A stretch of DNA of 30,070 bases from HGM12587 sp964561705 (lineage in GTDB: Bacteria; Bacillota; Clostridia; Lachnospirales; Lachnospiraceae), in the NCBI GenBank assembly GCA_964561705.1, contig CAZLQJ010000011.1, forward strand, positions 1 through 30,070, given 5' to 3'. The translations under genes and the position numbers were made by a program. Position 1 is the stretch's first letter. Each line of letters opens with the position of its first letter. Shown piece by piece: positions 16,232 through 24,505 of this stretch. The notes under the pieces are model-generated. The model was not told where the DNA came from. It did not search any database and was given only the letters and a program-made list of their open reading frames with translations.

Positions 16232-16381
16232 ATGGAAAAACTGGAATTAAAAGAAGAAGATTACATTTGTGCCAATTGTAAGTATTTTGGCTGTGATCGC
16301 AGTAAAAATTGCGATACGATCTGTGATAAATGGGAAATTTCTCTCCTTGTTATGGAAGATTTGATGGAAGAAAGAAAATAG
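16232..16381 (+). CDS. Small Cys-rich protein of unknown function
   Basis: The 49-aa product starts MEKLELKEEDYICANC. GAGGA lies 4-9 bases before the ATG. In-frame extensions upstream to 16169 would run through the hairpin after the dCMP deaminase and lack a ribosome-binding site. Five Cys are clustered over residues 13-32 (C-x2-C-x4-C-x5-C-x3-C), suggesting a zinc knuckle or small metal-binding fold, with an acidic helix after it. The stop lies 1 base before the next ATG, so it is probably translated together with the ABC exporter genes. I do not recognise the family. Confidence 0.7.
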   Translation: MEKLELKEEDYICANCKYFGCDRSKNCDTICDKWEISLLVMEDLMEERK

Positions 16382-16382
16382 T

Positions 16383-18128
16383 ATGAAAAAATTATTGAGA
16401 TTTTTAGGAAATTATAAAAAAGAGACGGTTCTTGCCCCCTTATTTAAGCTTTTGGAGGCTTCTTTTGAGCTTTTGGTGCCTTTGGTAGTGGCAGCGATTG
16501 TGGATCAGGGCATTGGTCAGGGAAATCTGGATGATGTTTATAAAATGGGCGGTATTATGGTTCTTTTAGGGGTGATCGGTCTGATTGCTTCAGTATCGGC
16601 GCAGTTTTTTGCTGCAAAGGCCGCAGTTGGGTTTGCGACAGAACTTCGTTCGGCTTTGTTTTCCCATATTCAAGGACTTTCCTATACGGAAATTGATACG
16701 GCGGGAACGTCTACACTGATTACAAGGCTGACGAGTGATATCAACCAGGTGCAGTCAGGGATCAATATGACATTACGATTGCTGCTGCGTTCTCCGTTTA
16801 TTGTTCTGGGGGCTATGGTAATGGCATTTACCGTAGATGTAAAATCGGCATTGATTTTTTTGGGTGTGATCCCACTGCTGAGTGCTGTGATCTTTGGAAT
16901 TATGGTAATTACCATGCCAATGTACAGACAGGTACAAAAGCAGTTGGACGGCGTTTTGGGACTGACCAGAGAAAATTTAACAGGAATCCGAGTGATTCGT
17001 GCATTTCATAAAGAAAAAGAAGAAATCCGGAAGTTTCATAAGGAAAATGAGGAACTGACGGATATACAGCTGTCTGTGGGAAGAATTTCCAGTCTTCTTA
17101 ACCCGTTGACCTATGTGATCGTGAATTTGGGTCTGGTACTTTTGATCAATACCGGTGCAGTTCAGGTAAATATGGGAATTTTGACACAGGGACAGGTGAT
17201 TGCGCTGATCAATTATATTTCCCAGATTCTGGTGGAACTGATTAAACTGGCAAATCTGATCGTTCTGCTGACCAAAGCATTTTCCTGCGGTAATCGTATC
17301 AACAGTGTGCTTGAGACGGAAAGCAGCATGGAAGATGGAAAAGAAGTAGTGAGAGATTATGGAGAAGATGCCCCGATCCTGGAATTTGATCATGTGGGTC
17401 TTTGCTATGCAGGAGCAGGGGAAGAGGCGCTTTCAGAGATTGATTTCTCTATATATCCGGGAGAGACTGTCGGGATTATCGGCGGAACGGGGTCCGGAAA
17501 AACATCTCTGGTGAATCTGATCCCTAGATTTTATGATACCACCAGTGGGGAACTGCGTTATCATGGAAGACCGATTAGGGAATATTCAGTGGAAAATTTA
17601 AGAAATCGAATTGGTGTGGTGCCACAAAAAGCAGTTCTTTTTAAGGGGACGATCCGGAGCAATCTTTTGTGGGGAAATGAAAATGCCTCGGCAGAGGATT
17701 TGGAGGAAGCATTACAGATTTCCCAGTCCAAGGAATTTGTGGAAAAACTGGATCAATATCTGGATGCACCGGTTGCACAGGCCGGTAAGAATTATTCCGG
17801 AGGTCAAAGACAGCGACTGACGATTGCCAGAGCTTTGGTTCGAAAACCAGAAATTCTGATTCTGGATGACAGCACCTCTGCATTGGACTATGCAACGGAT
17901 GCAAAACTGAGAGGAGAATTAAGAAAATGTCAGCATAGAATGACGACGTTTATTGTCTCTCAGAGAACTTCCAGCATACAGTCAGCAGATAAGATCATTG
18001 TGTTGGAAGATGGCAGGATGATGGGAATCGGAAAACATGAGGAACTTTTGGGAAATTGTGAAGTCTATCGTGAAATTTATGAGTCCCAGTATCAGAAACC
18101 GGAAGAAAAGGAGGAGTCTTATGAATAA
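16383..18128 (+). CDS. ABC exporter half-transporter, subunit with degenerate ATPase site
   Basis: The 581-aa product has a six-helix exporter domain (about 1-320) and an ATPase domain (about 345-575). Walker A is GGTGSGKT (K373), the signature is YSGGQ (471-475), and Walker B is ILILDDSTSALD. At D496 the catalytic Glu is replaced by Asp, the usual mark of the degenerate site in heterodimeric type IV exporters such as TM287/288, BmrCD and EfrAB. The stop overlaps the start of the partner gene by 8 bases, fitting a 1:1 heterodimer. Such pumps usually export drugs or lipids; the substrate here is unknown. Confidence 0.92.
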   Translation: MKKLLRFLGNYKKETVLAPLFKLLEASFELLVPLVVAAIVDQGIGQGNLDDVYKMGGIMVLLGVIGLIASVSAQFFAAKAAVGFATELRSALFSHIQGLSYTEIDTAGTSTLITRLTSDINQVQSGINMTLRLLLRSPFIVLGAMVMAFTVDVKSALIFLGVIPLLSAVIFGIMVITMPMYRQVQKQLDGVLGLTRENLTGIRVIRAFHKEKEEIRKFHKENEELTDIQLSVGRISSLLNPLTYVIVNLGLVLLINTGAVQVNMGILTQGQVIALINYISQILVELIKLANLIVLLTKAFSCGNRINSVLETESSMEDGKEVVRDYGEDAPILEFDHVGLCYAGAGEEALSEIDFSIYPGETVGIIGGTGSGKTSLVNLIPRFYDTTSGELRYHGRPIREYSVENLRNRIGVVPQKAVLFKGTIRSNLLWGNENASAEDLEEALQISQSKEFVEKLDQYLDAPVAQAGKNYSGGQRQRLTIARALVRKPEILILDDSTSALDYATDAKLRGELRKCQHRMTTFIVSQRTSSIQSADKIIVLEDGRMMGIGKHEELLGNCEVYREIYESQYQKPEEKEESYE

Positions 18129-19857
18129 AACATCCACCTTGAAAAAGGTTTTGCTTAGAATTAAAAAATATCGTATTTTGGTATTTTTATCTCTTTTGAT
18201 GGCTGCGGCAACCGTTCTTTTGACCTTGTATCTGCCGATTCTTACTGGTGAGGCGGTAGACGGCATCATCGGAAAGGGAATGGTAAATTACACAGGTCTT
18301 TTTCGAATCTTAAAACAAATGATCCTGGTGATCATGGCAACGGCTGTTTTTCAGTGGGTGATGAATATGATCAACAATCATATTACCTATCATGTGGTGC
18401 AGGATATTCGAAAAGAGGCTTTTGAAAAGCTGGAAAGATTGCCGTTAAAATATGTAGACAGCCATTCTTATGGTGATATTGTAAGCCGTATGATTGCAGA
18501 TGTAGATCAGTTTGCAGAAGGTCTTTTGATGGGATTTACCCAGTTTTTTACGGGAATATTGACGATTTTTGGAACCTTGTTTTTTATGTTTGGGATCCAT
18601 GTGAAAATTGCACTGGTGGTTGTGGTACTGACTCCGTTGTCGTTGTTTGTAGCGGCATTTATTGCCAAAAGAACTTATACCATGTTCCGAAAACAGTCAG
18701 AAACCAGAGGAGAACAGACTTCTTTGATCGAAGAAATGATCGGAAACCTGAAAGTCGTGCAGGCGTTTGGTCATGAGGTGGAAAATCAGAAGACATTTGA
18801 TGAGATCAATGGAAGACTGCAGAAATATTCTTTAAATGCGATTTTCTTTTCTTCTCTTGTAAATCCGAGTACCCGTTTTATCAACAGTATGATCTATGCA
18901 GGCGTTTGTATTACCGGTGCGATGGCGGCTCTGGGGGGCGGATTGAGCGTTGGTCAGCTGACCAGCTTTTTAAGCTATGCAAATCAGTATACAAAGCCAT
19001 TTAATGAAATTTCAGGGGTGATCACGGAACTTCAAAATGCACTTGCCTGTGCAGCCAGAGTGTTTGAACTGATCGAAGAGGAACCTGAAATTCCAGATCA
19101 AAAAAATGCGGTGGTTTTAAAGGAGGCAACGGGAAAAATCTCTTTGGAACATGTATATTTTTCTTATAGTGCAGATAAAAAACTGATTCAGGATTTCCAG
19201 CTGGAGGTAAACCCGGGGCAGCGTATTGCAATCGTGGGACCTACCGGCTGTGGAAAAACAACGTTGATCAATCTGCTTATGCGTTTTTATGATGTGGAGA
19301 AGGGAAAGATTACGGTAGACGGATATCCGGTGGATCAAATCACCAGAGGGTCACTGCGTACCAATTATGGTATGGTACTGCAGGATACCTGGATCAGAAA
19401 TGGAACCGTTAGAGAAAACATTCTCATGGGAAAACCGGATGCTACGGAAGACGAGATGATCGCTGCAGCACAGGCATCCCGCGCCCATGACTTTATTAAG
19501 AGGCTTCCAAAGGGATATGATACCGTACTGACGGAAGAAGGCGGAAATCTCTCTCAAGGACAAAAACAGTTGCTGTGTATTACCAGAGTTATGCTGTGTC
19601 TGCCGCCAATGTTGATTCTGGATGAGGCAACATCCTCAATCGATACCCGCACAGAAATTAAGATTCAGCAGGCATTTGCGCAGATGATGGAAGGTCGCAC
19701 CAGCTTTATTGTAGCGCATCGATTGTCTACCATTCAAGAAGCGGATGTAATCCTTGTCATGAAGGATGGAAATGTGATTGAACAGGGAAATCATGAAGAA
19801 CTTCTGGAAAAAGGCGGTTTTTATGCGGAACTGTATAATAGCCAGTTCGCAGGTTAG
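18121..19857 (+). CDS. ABC exporter half-transporter, partner subunit
   Basis: The 578-aa product starts at ATG 18121 just after AGGAGGAG. It has a six-helix exporter domain (about 15-310) and an ATPase domain (about 335-575). Walker A is GPTGCGKT (K379), and Walker B is MLILDEATSSID with an intact catalytic Glu (E502). The signature LSQGQ (477-481) has Gln in place of the first Gly. This complements the partner: one site has a non-catalytic Asp and an altered signature, the other is complete. The gene overlaps the previous one and is followed 8 bases later by ylmH. Confidence 0.93.
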   Translation: MNKTSTLKKVLLRIKKYRILVFLSLLMAAATVLLTLYLPILTGEAVDGIIGKGMVNYTGLFRILKQMILVIMATAVFQWVMNMINNHITYHVVQDIRKEAFEKLERLPLKYVDSHSYGDIVSRMIADVDQFAEGLLMGFTQFFTGILTIFGTLFFMFGIHVKIALVVVVLTPLSLFVAAFIAKRTYTMFRKQSETRGEQTSLIEEMIGNLKVVQAFGHEVENQKTFDEINGRLQKYSLNAIFFSSLVNPSTRFINSMIYAGVCITGAMAALGGGLSVGQLTSFLSYANQYTKPFNEISGVITELQNALACAARVFELIEEEPEIPDQKNAVVLKEATGKISLEHVYFSYSADKKLIQDFQLEVNPGQRIAIVGPTGCGKTTLINLLMRFYDVEKGKITVDGYPVDQITRGSLRTNYGMVLQDTWIRNGTVRENILMGKPDATEDEMIAAAQASRAHDFIKRLPKGYDTVLTEEGGNLSQGQKQLLCITRVMLCLPPMLILDEATSSIDTRTEIKIQQAFAQMMEGRTSFIVAHRLSTIQEADVILVMKDGNVIEQGNHEELLEKGGFYAELYNSQFAG

Positions 19858-19865
19858 GAGAAGAA

Positions 19866-20612
19866 ATGGAGCTTTTAAAAAAGAGATTTTCAGAGCTGGC
19901 GGAAAAATCATATCGCAATAATCAATATTTGTTTACCAATTTTTTAAATATGGCAGAGCAAAATGCGTTTTATGAAATGCAAAAGGAAATTTCCTATGTG
20001 CCCTATACTGTTTTTGGTGGGACAGAAAATTGTGAACGTGTTATGGTCCGGTTTGGTTCAGAAGAGTTATTTGGTTATGAGGAGCCATTTCCCATCTGTT
20101 GCATAGAGGTTTCGCCACTGATCGAGAAGTTTGCTGATCAGTTTACGCATCGAGATTTCCTGGGAGCAGTCATGAATCTTGGGATTGAGAGGGAAGTGGT
20201 AGGCGATATTGCTGTGAAAGGGAAAAAAGCCTATCTTTTCTGTACAGAAAAGATAGCACCTTATATTGAAGAGAATCTGGTACAGGTAAAACATACCTCC
20301 ATGCGTTGTCAGATTCTGGATGAGGCACCGGATCTTTTGAAGCCTGTGTTGGAAAAAAGAGAGGTGACCGCCGCTTCGGAGCGCATTGATGCGGTTCTTG
20401 GGAAACTTTGTAATCTTTCAAGGAGTCAAAGTGTTCTGGCTTTCCGGGAGAAAAAGGTTTTTGTGGGCGGCAGATTGTGCGAGAATAACAGCTACCAGCT
20501 GAAGAACGGAGATATGGTAACTTATAGAGGATTTGGAAAATTTATCTATGAGGGCATAAAATATGAGACAAAGAAGGGGAAACTTTGTATGGAAGTTTCT
20601 CTCTATGTATAA
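19866..20612 (+). CDS. ylmH: YlmH-family S4-domain RNA-binding protein
   Basis: The 248-aa product has an N-terminal helical part (about 1-70), a central YlmH domain containing HRDFLGAVMNLGIEREVVGDI (about 95-165), and a C-terminal S4 RNA-binding domain (about 168-240, ASERIDAVLGKLCNLSRSQ, then VFVGGRLCENNSYQLKNGD). YlmH proteins bind ribosomes or tRNA-nascent chain complexes and have been linked to ribosome rescue. In Bacillus the gene lies in the ylm-divIVA cluster. Here it instead ends the exporter run, starting 8 bases after it with AGGAGA overlapping the previous stop. Confidence 0.9.
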   Translation: MELLKKRFSELAEKSYRNNQYLFTNFLNMAEQNAFYEMQKEISYVPYTVFGGTENCERVMVRFGSEELFGYEEPFPICCIEVSPLIEKFADQFTHRDFLGAVMNLGIEREVVGDIAVKGKKAYLFCTEKIAPYIEENLVQVKHTSMRCQILDEAPDLLKPVLEKREVTAASERIDAVLGKLCNLSRSQSVLAFREKKVFVGGRLCENNSYQLKNGDMVTYRGFGKFIYEGIKYETKKGKLCMEVSLYV

Positions 20613-20634
20613 AAAGACAGGGGCTGCCTTTTTA
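20611..20634 (+). terminator. Possible weak terminator after ylmH
   Basis: AAAAAGACA and TGCCTTTTT can pair around a short GGGGC loop with one mismatch, ending in five T. It begins at the stop codon. Stem stability is modest. Confidence 0.45.
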
Positions 20635-20650
20635 AAACACCAATAAATAT

Positions 20651-20671
20651 CGTGATAACTGGTATTTTTAT
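20651..20671. repeat. Inverted repeat upstream of the subtilase gene
   Basis: TGATAA and TTATCA flank a 9-base spacer in the 116-base gap before the subtilase. It could be an operator or a small hairpin. The arms are A/T rich, so chance is a fair alternative. Confidence 0.25.
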
Positions 20672-20728
20672 CAGAAACCTTCCATAAAATGAGGTGAATG
20701 ATCGCTGAAATCAATAAGGGAGGATTCC

Positions 20729-22255
20729 TTGGATACGTGCATTGATTCTGTATTTTCTGAACAGGCGGAACAATATTTAAATACCAGGTTATACGGTCTT
20801 GCGGATCTGACCGCAGCAGAAGAAATGGGTGTTTTAAAACTTCGAAGGCAGCCCTATTTGAATCTTTCCGGAAGAAATGTCATTTTTGGAATTGCAGATA
20901 CCGGGATTGATTATACGCATCCTGTATTTCGATATGGGGATGGAAAGAGCCGGATTTTAGCAATCTGGGATCAAACTGCGGAAGAAGGAGCCGAAAATGT
21001 ACCATTTGGGCGTGTTTACAGTCAGGAAATGATCAATGAAGCCCTTCAGGCGGAGGATCCGTATACAGTCGTGCCTGTGACTGATCCGGAGGGACATGGA
21101 ACCTTTGCGGCGGGCCTTGCTGTGGGAAATGAAATGGATGCGGAAGATTTTACCGGAATTGCACCTAATGCGGATATTTTGGTGGTGAAATTGCGGCAGG
21201 CAGACTCGTGTCTGAAACAATTTTGGTTCGTAGCAGAGGATACACCGGCCTATGCAGAAGAAGATCTGATTGAAGCAGTAAATTTTATGATTCGATTTGC
21301 ACAGGAACGAAACCAGCAGATGGTTCTTTATTTTGGTGTCAGTTCCAGTCAGGGTGATCATAATGGAAATGGGAGTTTTGCTGCGTATCTTGATCTCGTC
21401 TCTCTGCAGTCCGGAAGAGCTGTGGTGATTGCGGGAGGAAATGAAGGAAATGCAGCCCATCATTTCAGAAGTCGTTCCTATGAAGGAATTTCTTATCAGG
21501 ATGCAGAAATACGGATTGCAAATGTAAAAGAGGGGTTATATCTGGAATTTTGGGCAGATGCACCGGATCTCTACGGGATTGGTTTTGTATCACCGACCGG
21601 AGAAGTGATTGCCAAGCTTCCGATCAGAACCTCCCTTAGAGAAACGATTTCTTTTGTGTTTGAACCCACGGTGATCTATGTGCTTTATGAACGAGTGGAA
21701 TCAGTGACGGGAGCGAATCGGATACGAATCTTTATGAAAGAGCCGGTTGATGGGATCTGGAAGATTCGGATTTTTCAGGAGGAGATTTATGGAGGACGTT
21801 TTGATCTGTGGATGCCAATCCGTCCGTTTATTCAAGGGGAGGCTTCTTTTTTAAAACCTGATCCGGAAACCACGATTACTGAACCGGGGAACACGCCCGG
21901 TGGGATGACGATTACGGCATATTCTACGGAAACCGGAGGGATTGCGCTGGATTCTTCCAGAGGATTTACCCGTGGAGATCGAGTGAAGCCGGATTTGGCG
22001 GCACCTGGAGTCAATGTCAGAGGTCCCATCCGCGGCGGACTTTATACAGAACGGAGCGGTTCATCGGTAGCAGCGGCTCTCGGGGCAGGAACAGCAATTC
22101 TTTTGATGGAATATGATCCGGAATATACAGGGATACAAGTGAAAAATTATTTGATCCGTGGAGCCTACAGGGATGCCCGGGGATATCCGAACACGGATTT
22201 TGGCTGGGGAAAGATTGATATTTATACAACTCTGGAAAATATGAGAGAATCCTAA
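20729..22255 (+). CDS. S8 subtilisin-like serine protease, Csp family
   Basis: The 508-aa product is a subtilase of the Csp type known from clostridial spore germination (CspB-like), also present in many Lachnospiraceae. It starts at TTG 20729, 5 bases after AGGGAGG. The catalytic triad is intact: D57 in IADTGID, H123 in PEGHGTFAAG and S446 in SGSSVAAALGAG. A long insert between His and Ser (about 250-390) matches the jellyroll-type insert of Csp proteases. No signal peptide is seen, so it is cytoplasmic or spore-associated. Its substrate is not shown; a pro-SleC-like cortex hydrolase is the family precedent. It lies alone between two hairpins. Confidence 0.88.
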   Translation: MDTCIDSVFSEQAEQYLNTRLYGLADLTAAEEMGVLKLRRQPYLNLSGRNVIFGIADTGIDYTHPVFRYGDGKSRILAIWDQTAEEGAENVPFGRVYSQEMINEALQAEDPYTVVPVTDPEGHGTFAAGLAVGNEMDAEDFTGIAPNADILVVKLRQADSCLKQFWFVAEDTPAYAEEDLIEAVNFMIRFAQERNQQMVLYFGVSSSQGDHNGNGSFAAYLDLVSLQSGRAVVIAGGNEGNAAHHFRSRSYEGISYQDAEIRIANVKEGLYLEFWADAPDLYGIGFVSPTGEVIAKLPIRTSLRETISFVFEPTVIYVLYERVESVTGANRIRIFMKEPVDGIWKIRIFQEEIYGGRFDLWMPIRPFIQGEASFLKPDPETTITEPGNTPGGMTITAYSTETGGIALDSSRGFTRGDRVKPDLAAPGVNVRGPIRGGLYTERSGSSVAAALGAGTAILLMEYDPEYTGIQVKNYLIRGAYRDARGYPNTDFGWGKIDIYTTLENMRES

Positions 22256-22256
22256 G

Positions 22257-22293
22257 ATAAAAAAAGGGCGGCATACCATTTTCGGTATGCCGC
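22257..22293 (-). terminator. Terminator of the nagA-gatZ operon
   Basis: A perfect 10-bp stem (22268-22277 with 22284-22293) has a 6-base loop. The A-run on its left becomes a T-run on the minus strand, directly after the stop of the leftward gene. On the plus strand no T-run follows, so it serves mainly the leftward operon. Confidence 0.82.
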
Positions 22294-22298
22294 AAAAA

Positions 22299-23168
22299 TT
22301 ACTTGTTCGAAAGTTCTTTTAACAATTCTTTTTGAAATTCCTTGTCTTTTGTGCTGCGCTCAAGATCTTCAAAACGCTTTTCGGAAATCAGATAAGCATT
22401 GAGCTTGTTGATCTCTTCAGCGCTTACGTCCTCGGAATTTTTGTTTTCTAGGCGTCGGATGGCTTCCCAAACAGCTTCCATATCTTTTCCGGAAGTGCTG
22501 TTTTGTGCTTCTTCTGCCATTGCTTGTTTTTTTGCTTTTTCTTCTGCCAAAAGTTCCGCCGGGATCGATCCGTCTTTTTTCATACGTTTCATGTTATCTA
22601 CATCAATCTTATAATCGGAAAGCGGTTTTCCAATCATGCGGAAGATTTCTGCAAGAGATGGTGCATATACACAGATCGTTCCGGCCCAGTACTGCTGTCT
22701 GGAACGGTCGATACCGCCCGGTGCAGTTGTCATTTCTATATATGGAAGAAACAGCTCTTTGATCTCATCGGTCTGAGATGCCCAATCCGGAAATTCTGTG
22801 CCGTCAAACTGCCTGAAGTTGACAAATGGAGAAGATGCGATCAGGAAAAAGTCTTCGAGTTCTTCTTCAGCAAGAAATGGCTGTTTTTTCAAAACTAGTA
22901 CCTTGACTTTTTCACCATCTTTCCAAAGGACTGCCGGGCAGTTTACCACAGAGTAGTTTCCTGACTGAGAGATCACAATTTTATAATATTCCTCAGGAAC
23001 TTCGAATTTCTTTAAAATAGCTGCAAAATCGTCTTCTGCGGATATTGAGACCTTTTGGGTGGTATCCGGATACATCTGTTCCAGCTTACGGCTTTTGATC
23101 GAAAGGATCAGGATCGCAAGCACCAGCAGAGCGATCAGTACCGCCAATATAATAAAACCAGTGGTCAT
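22299..23168 (-). CDS. Unknown membrane-anchored protein in the amino-sugar operon
   Basis: The 289-aa product has one strong N-terminal membrane segment (about 4-26) followed by a basic stop (KSRK), so the rest is likely cytoplasmic. Residues 45-215 look like a folded mixed domain with Trp, Tyr and Phe (YYKIVISQSGNYSVV, FFLIASSPFVNF, QYWAGTICVYAPS). Residues about 215-289 are charged and helical, probably coiled-coil. No catalytic motif is recognised. It begins 12 bases after the gatZ-type gene, so it is the third gene of a leftward nagA-gatZ unit. The family is unknown to me. Confidence 0.85.
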   Translation of the reverse strand: MTTGFIILAVLIALLVLAILILSIKSRKLEQMYPDTTQKVSISAEDDFAAILKKFEVPEEYYKIVISQSGNYSVVNCPAVLWKDGEKVKVLVLKKQPFLAEEELEDFFLIASSPFVNFRQFDGTEFPDWASQTDEIKELFLPYIEMTTAPGGIDRSRQQYWAGTICVYAPSLAEIFRMIGKPLSDYKIDVDNMKRMKKDGSIPAELLAEEKAKKQAMAEEAQNSTSGKDMEAVWEAIRRLENKNSEDVSAEEINKLNAYLISEKRFEDLERSTKDKEFQKELLKELSNK

Positions 23169-23180
23169 AATGGCCTGCCC

Positions 23181-24476
23181 TTACAGCGTTACTGCATACT
23201 CATAGTCGAGCATGAAGTTTGTAACACCGTCCATAGCGAGTTCTTTGGCATCTAAAGGAAGAATGCCGTCACGAACTTTTGCATAAGTTAATGGCATATA
23301 CTGATGAAGCATGTTTAAAGGAATCTGAACTGCGTTTAAGTTTGCAAATAATTTGTTCATTGCTGCAACAACTTCCGGCTGTCCGATATAATATCTGGCA
23401 CGGTCTGAGAAACTGTATTTTCTTGCAAGATGAAGCTGTTTTTCATCTCCGTGATAATGTTTCTGCCAGTTGCCCGGATTTGCTAACATAACCTCTTCCA
23501 GAACGTCGATAAAGTTAGAACGATTTTCTTCCGGAACAAGTTCGTTTTCCATCAGGCTCATAGAGAATAATGCTTCTCTTAAACCATAAGTTAATGCCGG
23601 ACCTACTTTCAGGATTGCAATGCCGTCTTCTACCATGGCTTTTAAGCATTCTTTGCTCTGGTAGTCTGTAGAATGTCCTTCAAAGCAAACTTCCGGGAAT
23701 TCTTTCAGCGCTGCGCAAAGTTCTGTCGCAGCGTCATGATCGTATAAGAATACCTGATCATCACCAAATTCAACACCTGGCTGAACAACAACTGCGATCA
23801 CGTCGTTCATACCATCAGCAACGCCTTCTTCCGCCCATACACGTTTGTAAGTTGCAACGGTGTCTTTGAATGCTTCTACGCTTGTAACTGCCAAAGAATC
23901 TTCTGCTTCCTGAGCACCGCCCGGGATTGGAACTTCAGATCCGATAACGAATACCGGACGCATTGCATCTGGTTTTTCAGCTTTTAATTCTTCATAACCT
24001 CTGATGGCTGCCTTGTAAAGTGTTGCACCGCGGCGAGCGATTACTTCTGTAGAGAGAAGTCCTTCTGCATCATCGGCAACTTTCATGCTGGTATCTAAGT
24101 GGATCTTTGTGAATCCGGCTCTTGCATACTGGTAAACCAATTCGATGGATTTTTCCATTGCTTCTGCTTCTGGCAGATTCTGCCATGTCAGAGGTCCTAA
24201 ATGGTCTCCGGCTAAGATGACCTGATGTTCCGGAAGGTCAATGTTTGCTGCCATATCTAATACTAATTTGTAGAAATCTTTTGGGAGCATTCCTGTGTAA
24301 CCGCCATACTGATTTACCTGATTTGCGGTAGCTTCAATCAGAACCGGCTGGTTTAAAAGTTTTGCACGACGAAGTGCTGTTTCAAGTACGAGTTCATTTG
24401 CACTGCAATAGGATGGGATACCGCATTTGATTCCCTGGCGGCGTTTTTCCATCATTTCCTGCATTGGGTGTTTCAT
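23181..24476 (-). CDS. GatZ/KbaZ-like D-tagatose-1,6-bisphosphate aldolase accessory subunit
   Basis: The 431-aa product matches GatZ/KbaZ (AgaZ) proteins along its length: GIPSYCSANELVLETAL, LIEATANQVNQYGGYTGM, LAGDHLGPLTWQNLP and KIHLDTSM near the N-terminus, and EGHSTDYQ and ILKVGPALTYGLREALF further on. In E. coli this subunit stabilises the catalytic class II aldolase GatY/KbaY. A tagatose-6-phosphate kinase role has also been proposed for AgaZ relatives from genome comparisons. No GatY/KbaY is in this window. AGGAGG precedes the ATG. Being next to nagA and opposite agaS places it in the galactosamine/tagatose branch. Confidence 0.9.
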   Translation of the reverse strand: MKHPMQEMMEKRRQGIKCGIPSYCSANELVLETALRRAKLLNQPVLIEATANQVNQYGGYTGMLPKDFYKLVLDMAANIDLPEHQVILAGDHLGPLTWQNLPEAEAMEKSIELVYQYARAGFTKIHLDTSMKVADDAEGLLSTEVIARRGATLYKAAIRGYEELKAEKPDAMRPVFVIGSEVPIPGGAQEAEDSLAVTSVEAFKDTVATYKRVWAEEGVADGMNDVIAVVVQPGVEFGDDQVFLYDHDAATELCAALKEFPEVCFEGHSTDYQSKECLKAMVEDGIAILKVGPALTYGLREALFSMSLMENELVPEENRSNFIDVLEEVMLANPGNWQKHYHGDEKQLHLARKYSFSDRARYYIGQPEVVAAMNKLFANLNAVQIPLNMLHQYMPLTYAKVRDGILPLDAKELAMDGVTNFMLDYEYAVTL

Positions 24477-24505
24477 TTTAAAATCCTCCTGGAATATAGT
24501 TTATT

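Noticed and set aside
18037..18120. Extended N-terminus for the second exporter subunit
   Set aside because: It would overlap the first subunit by more than 90 bases. The ATG at 18121 follows AGGAGGAG and gives the normal length.
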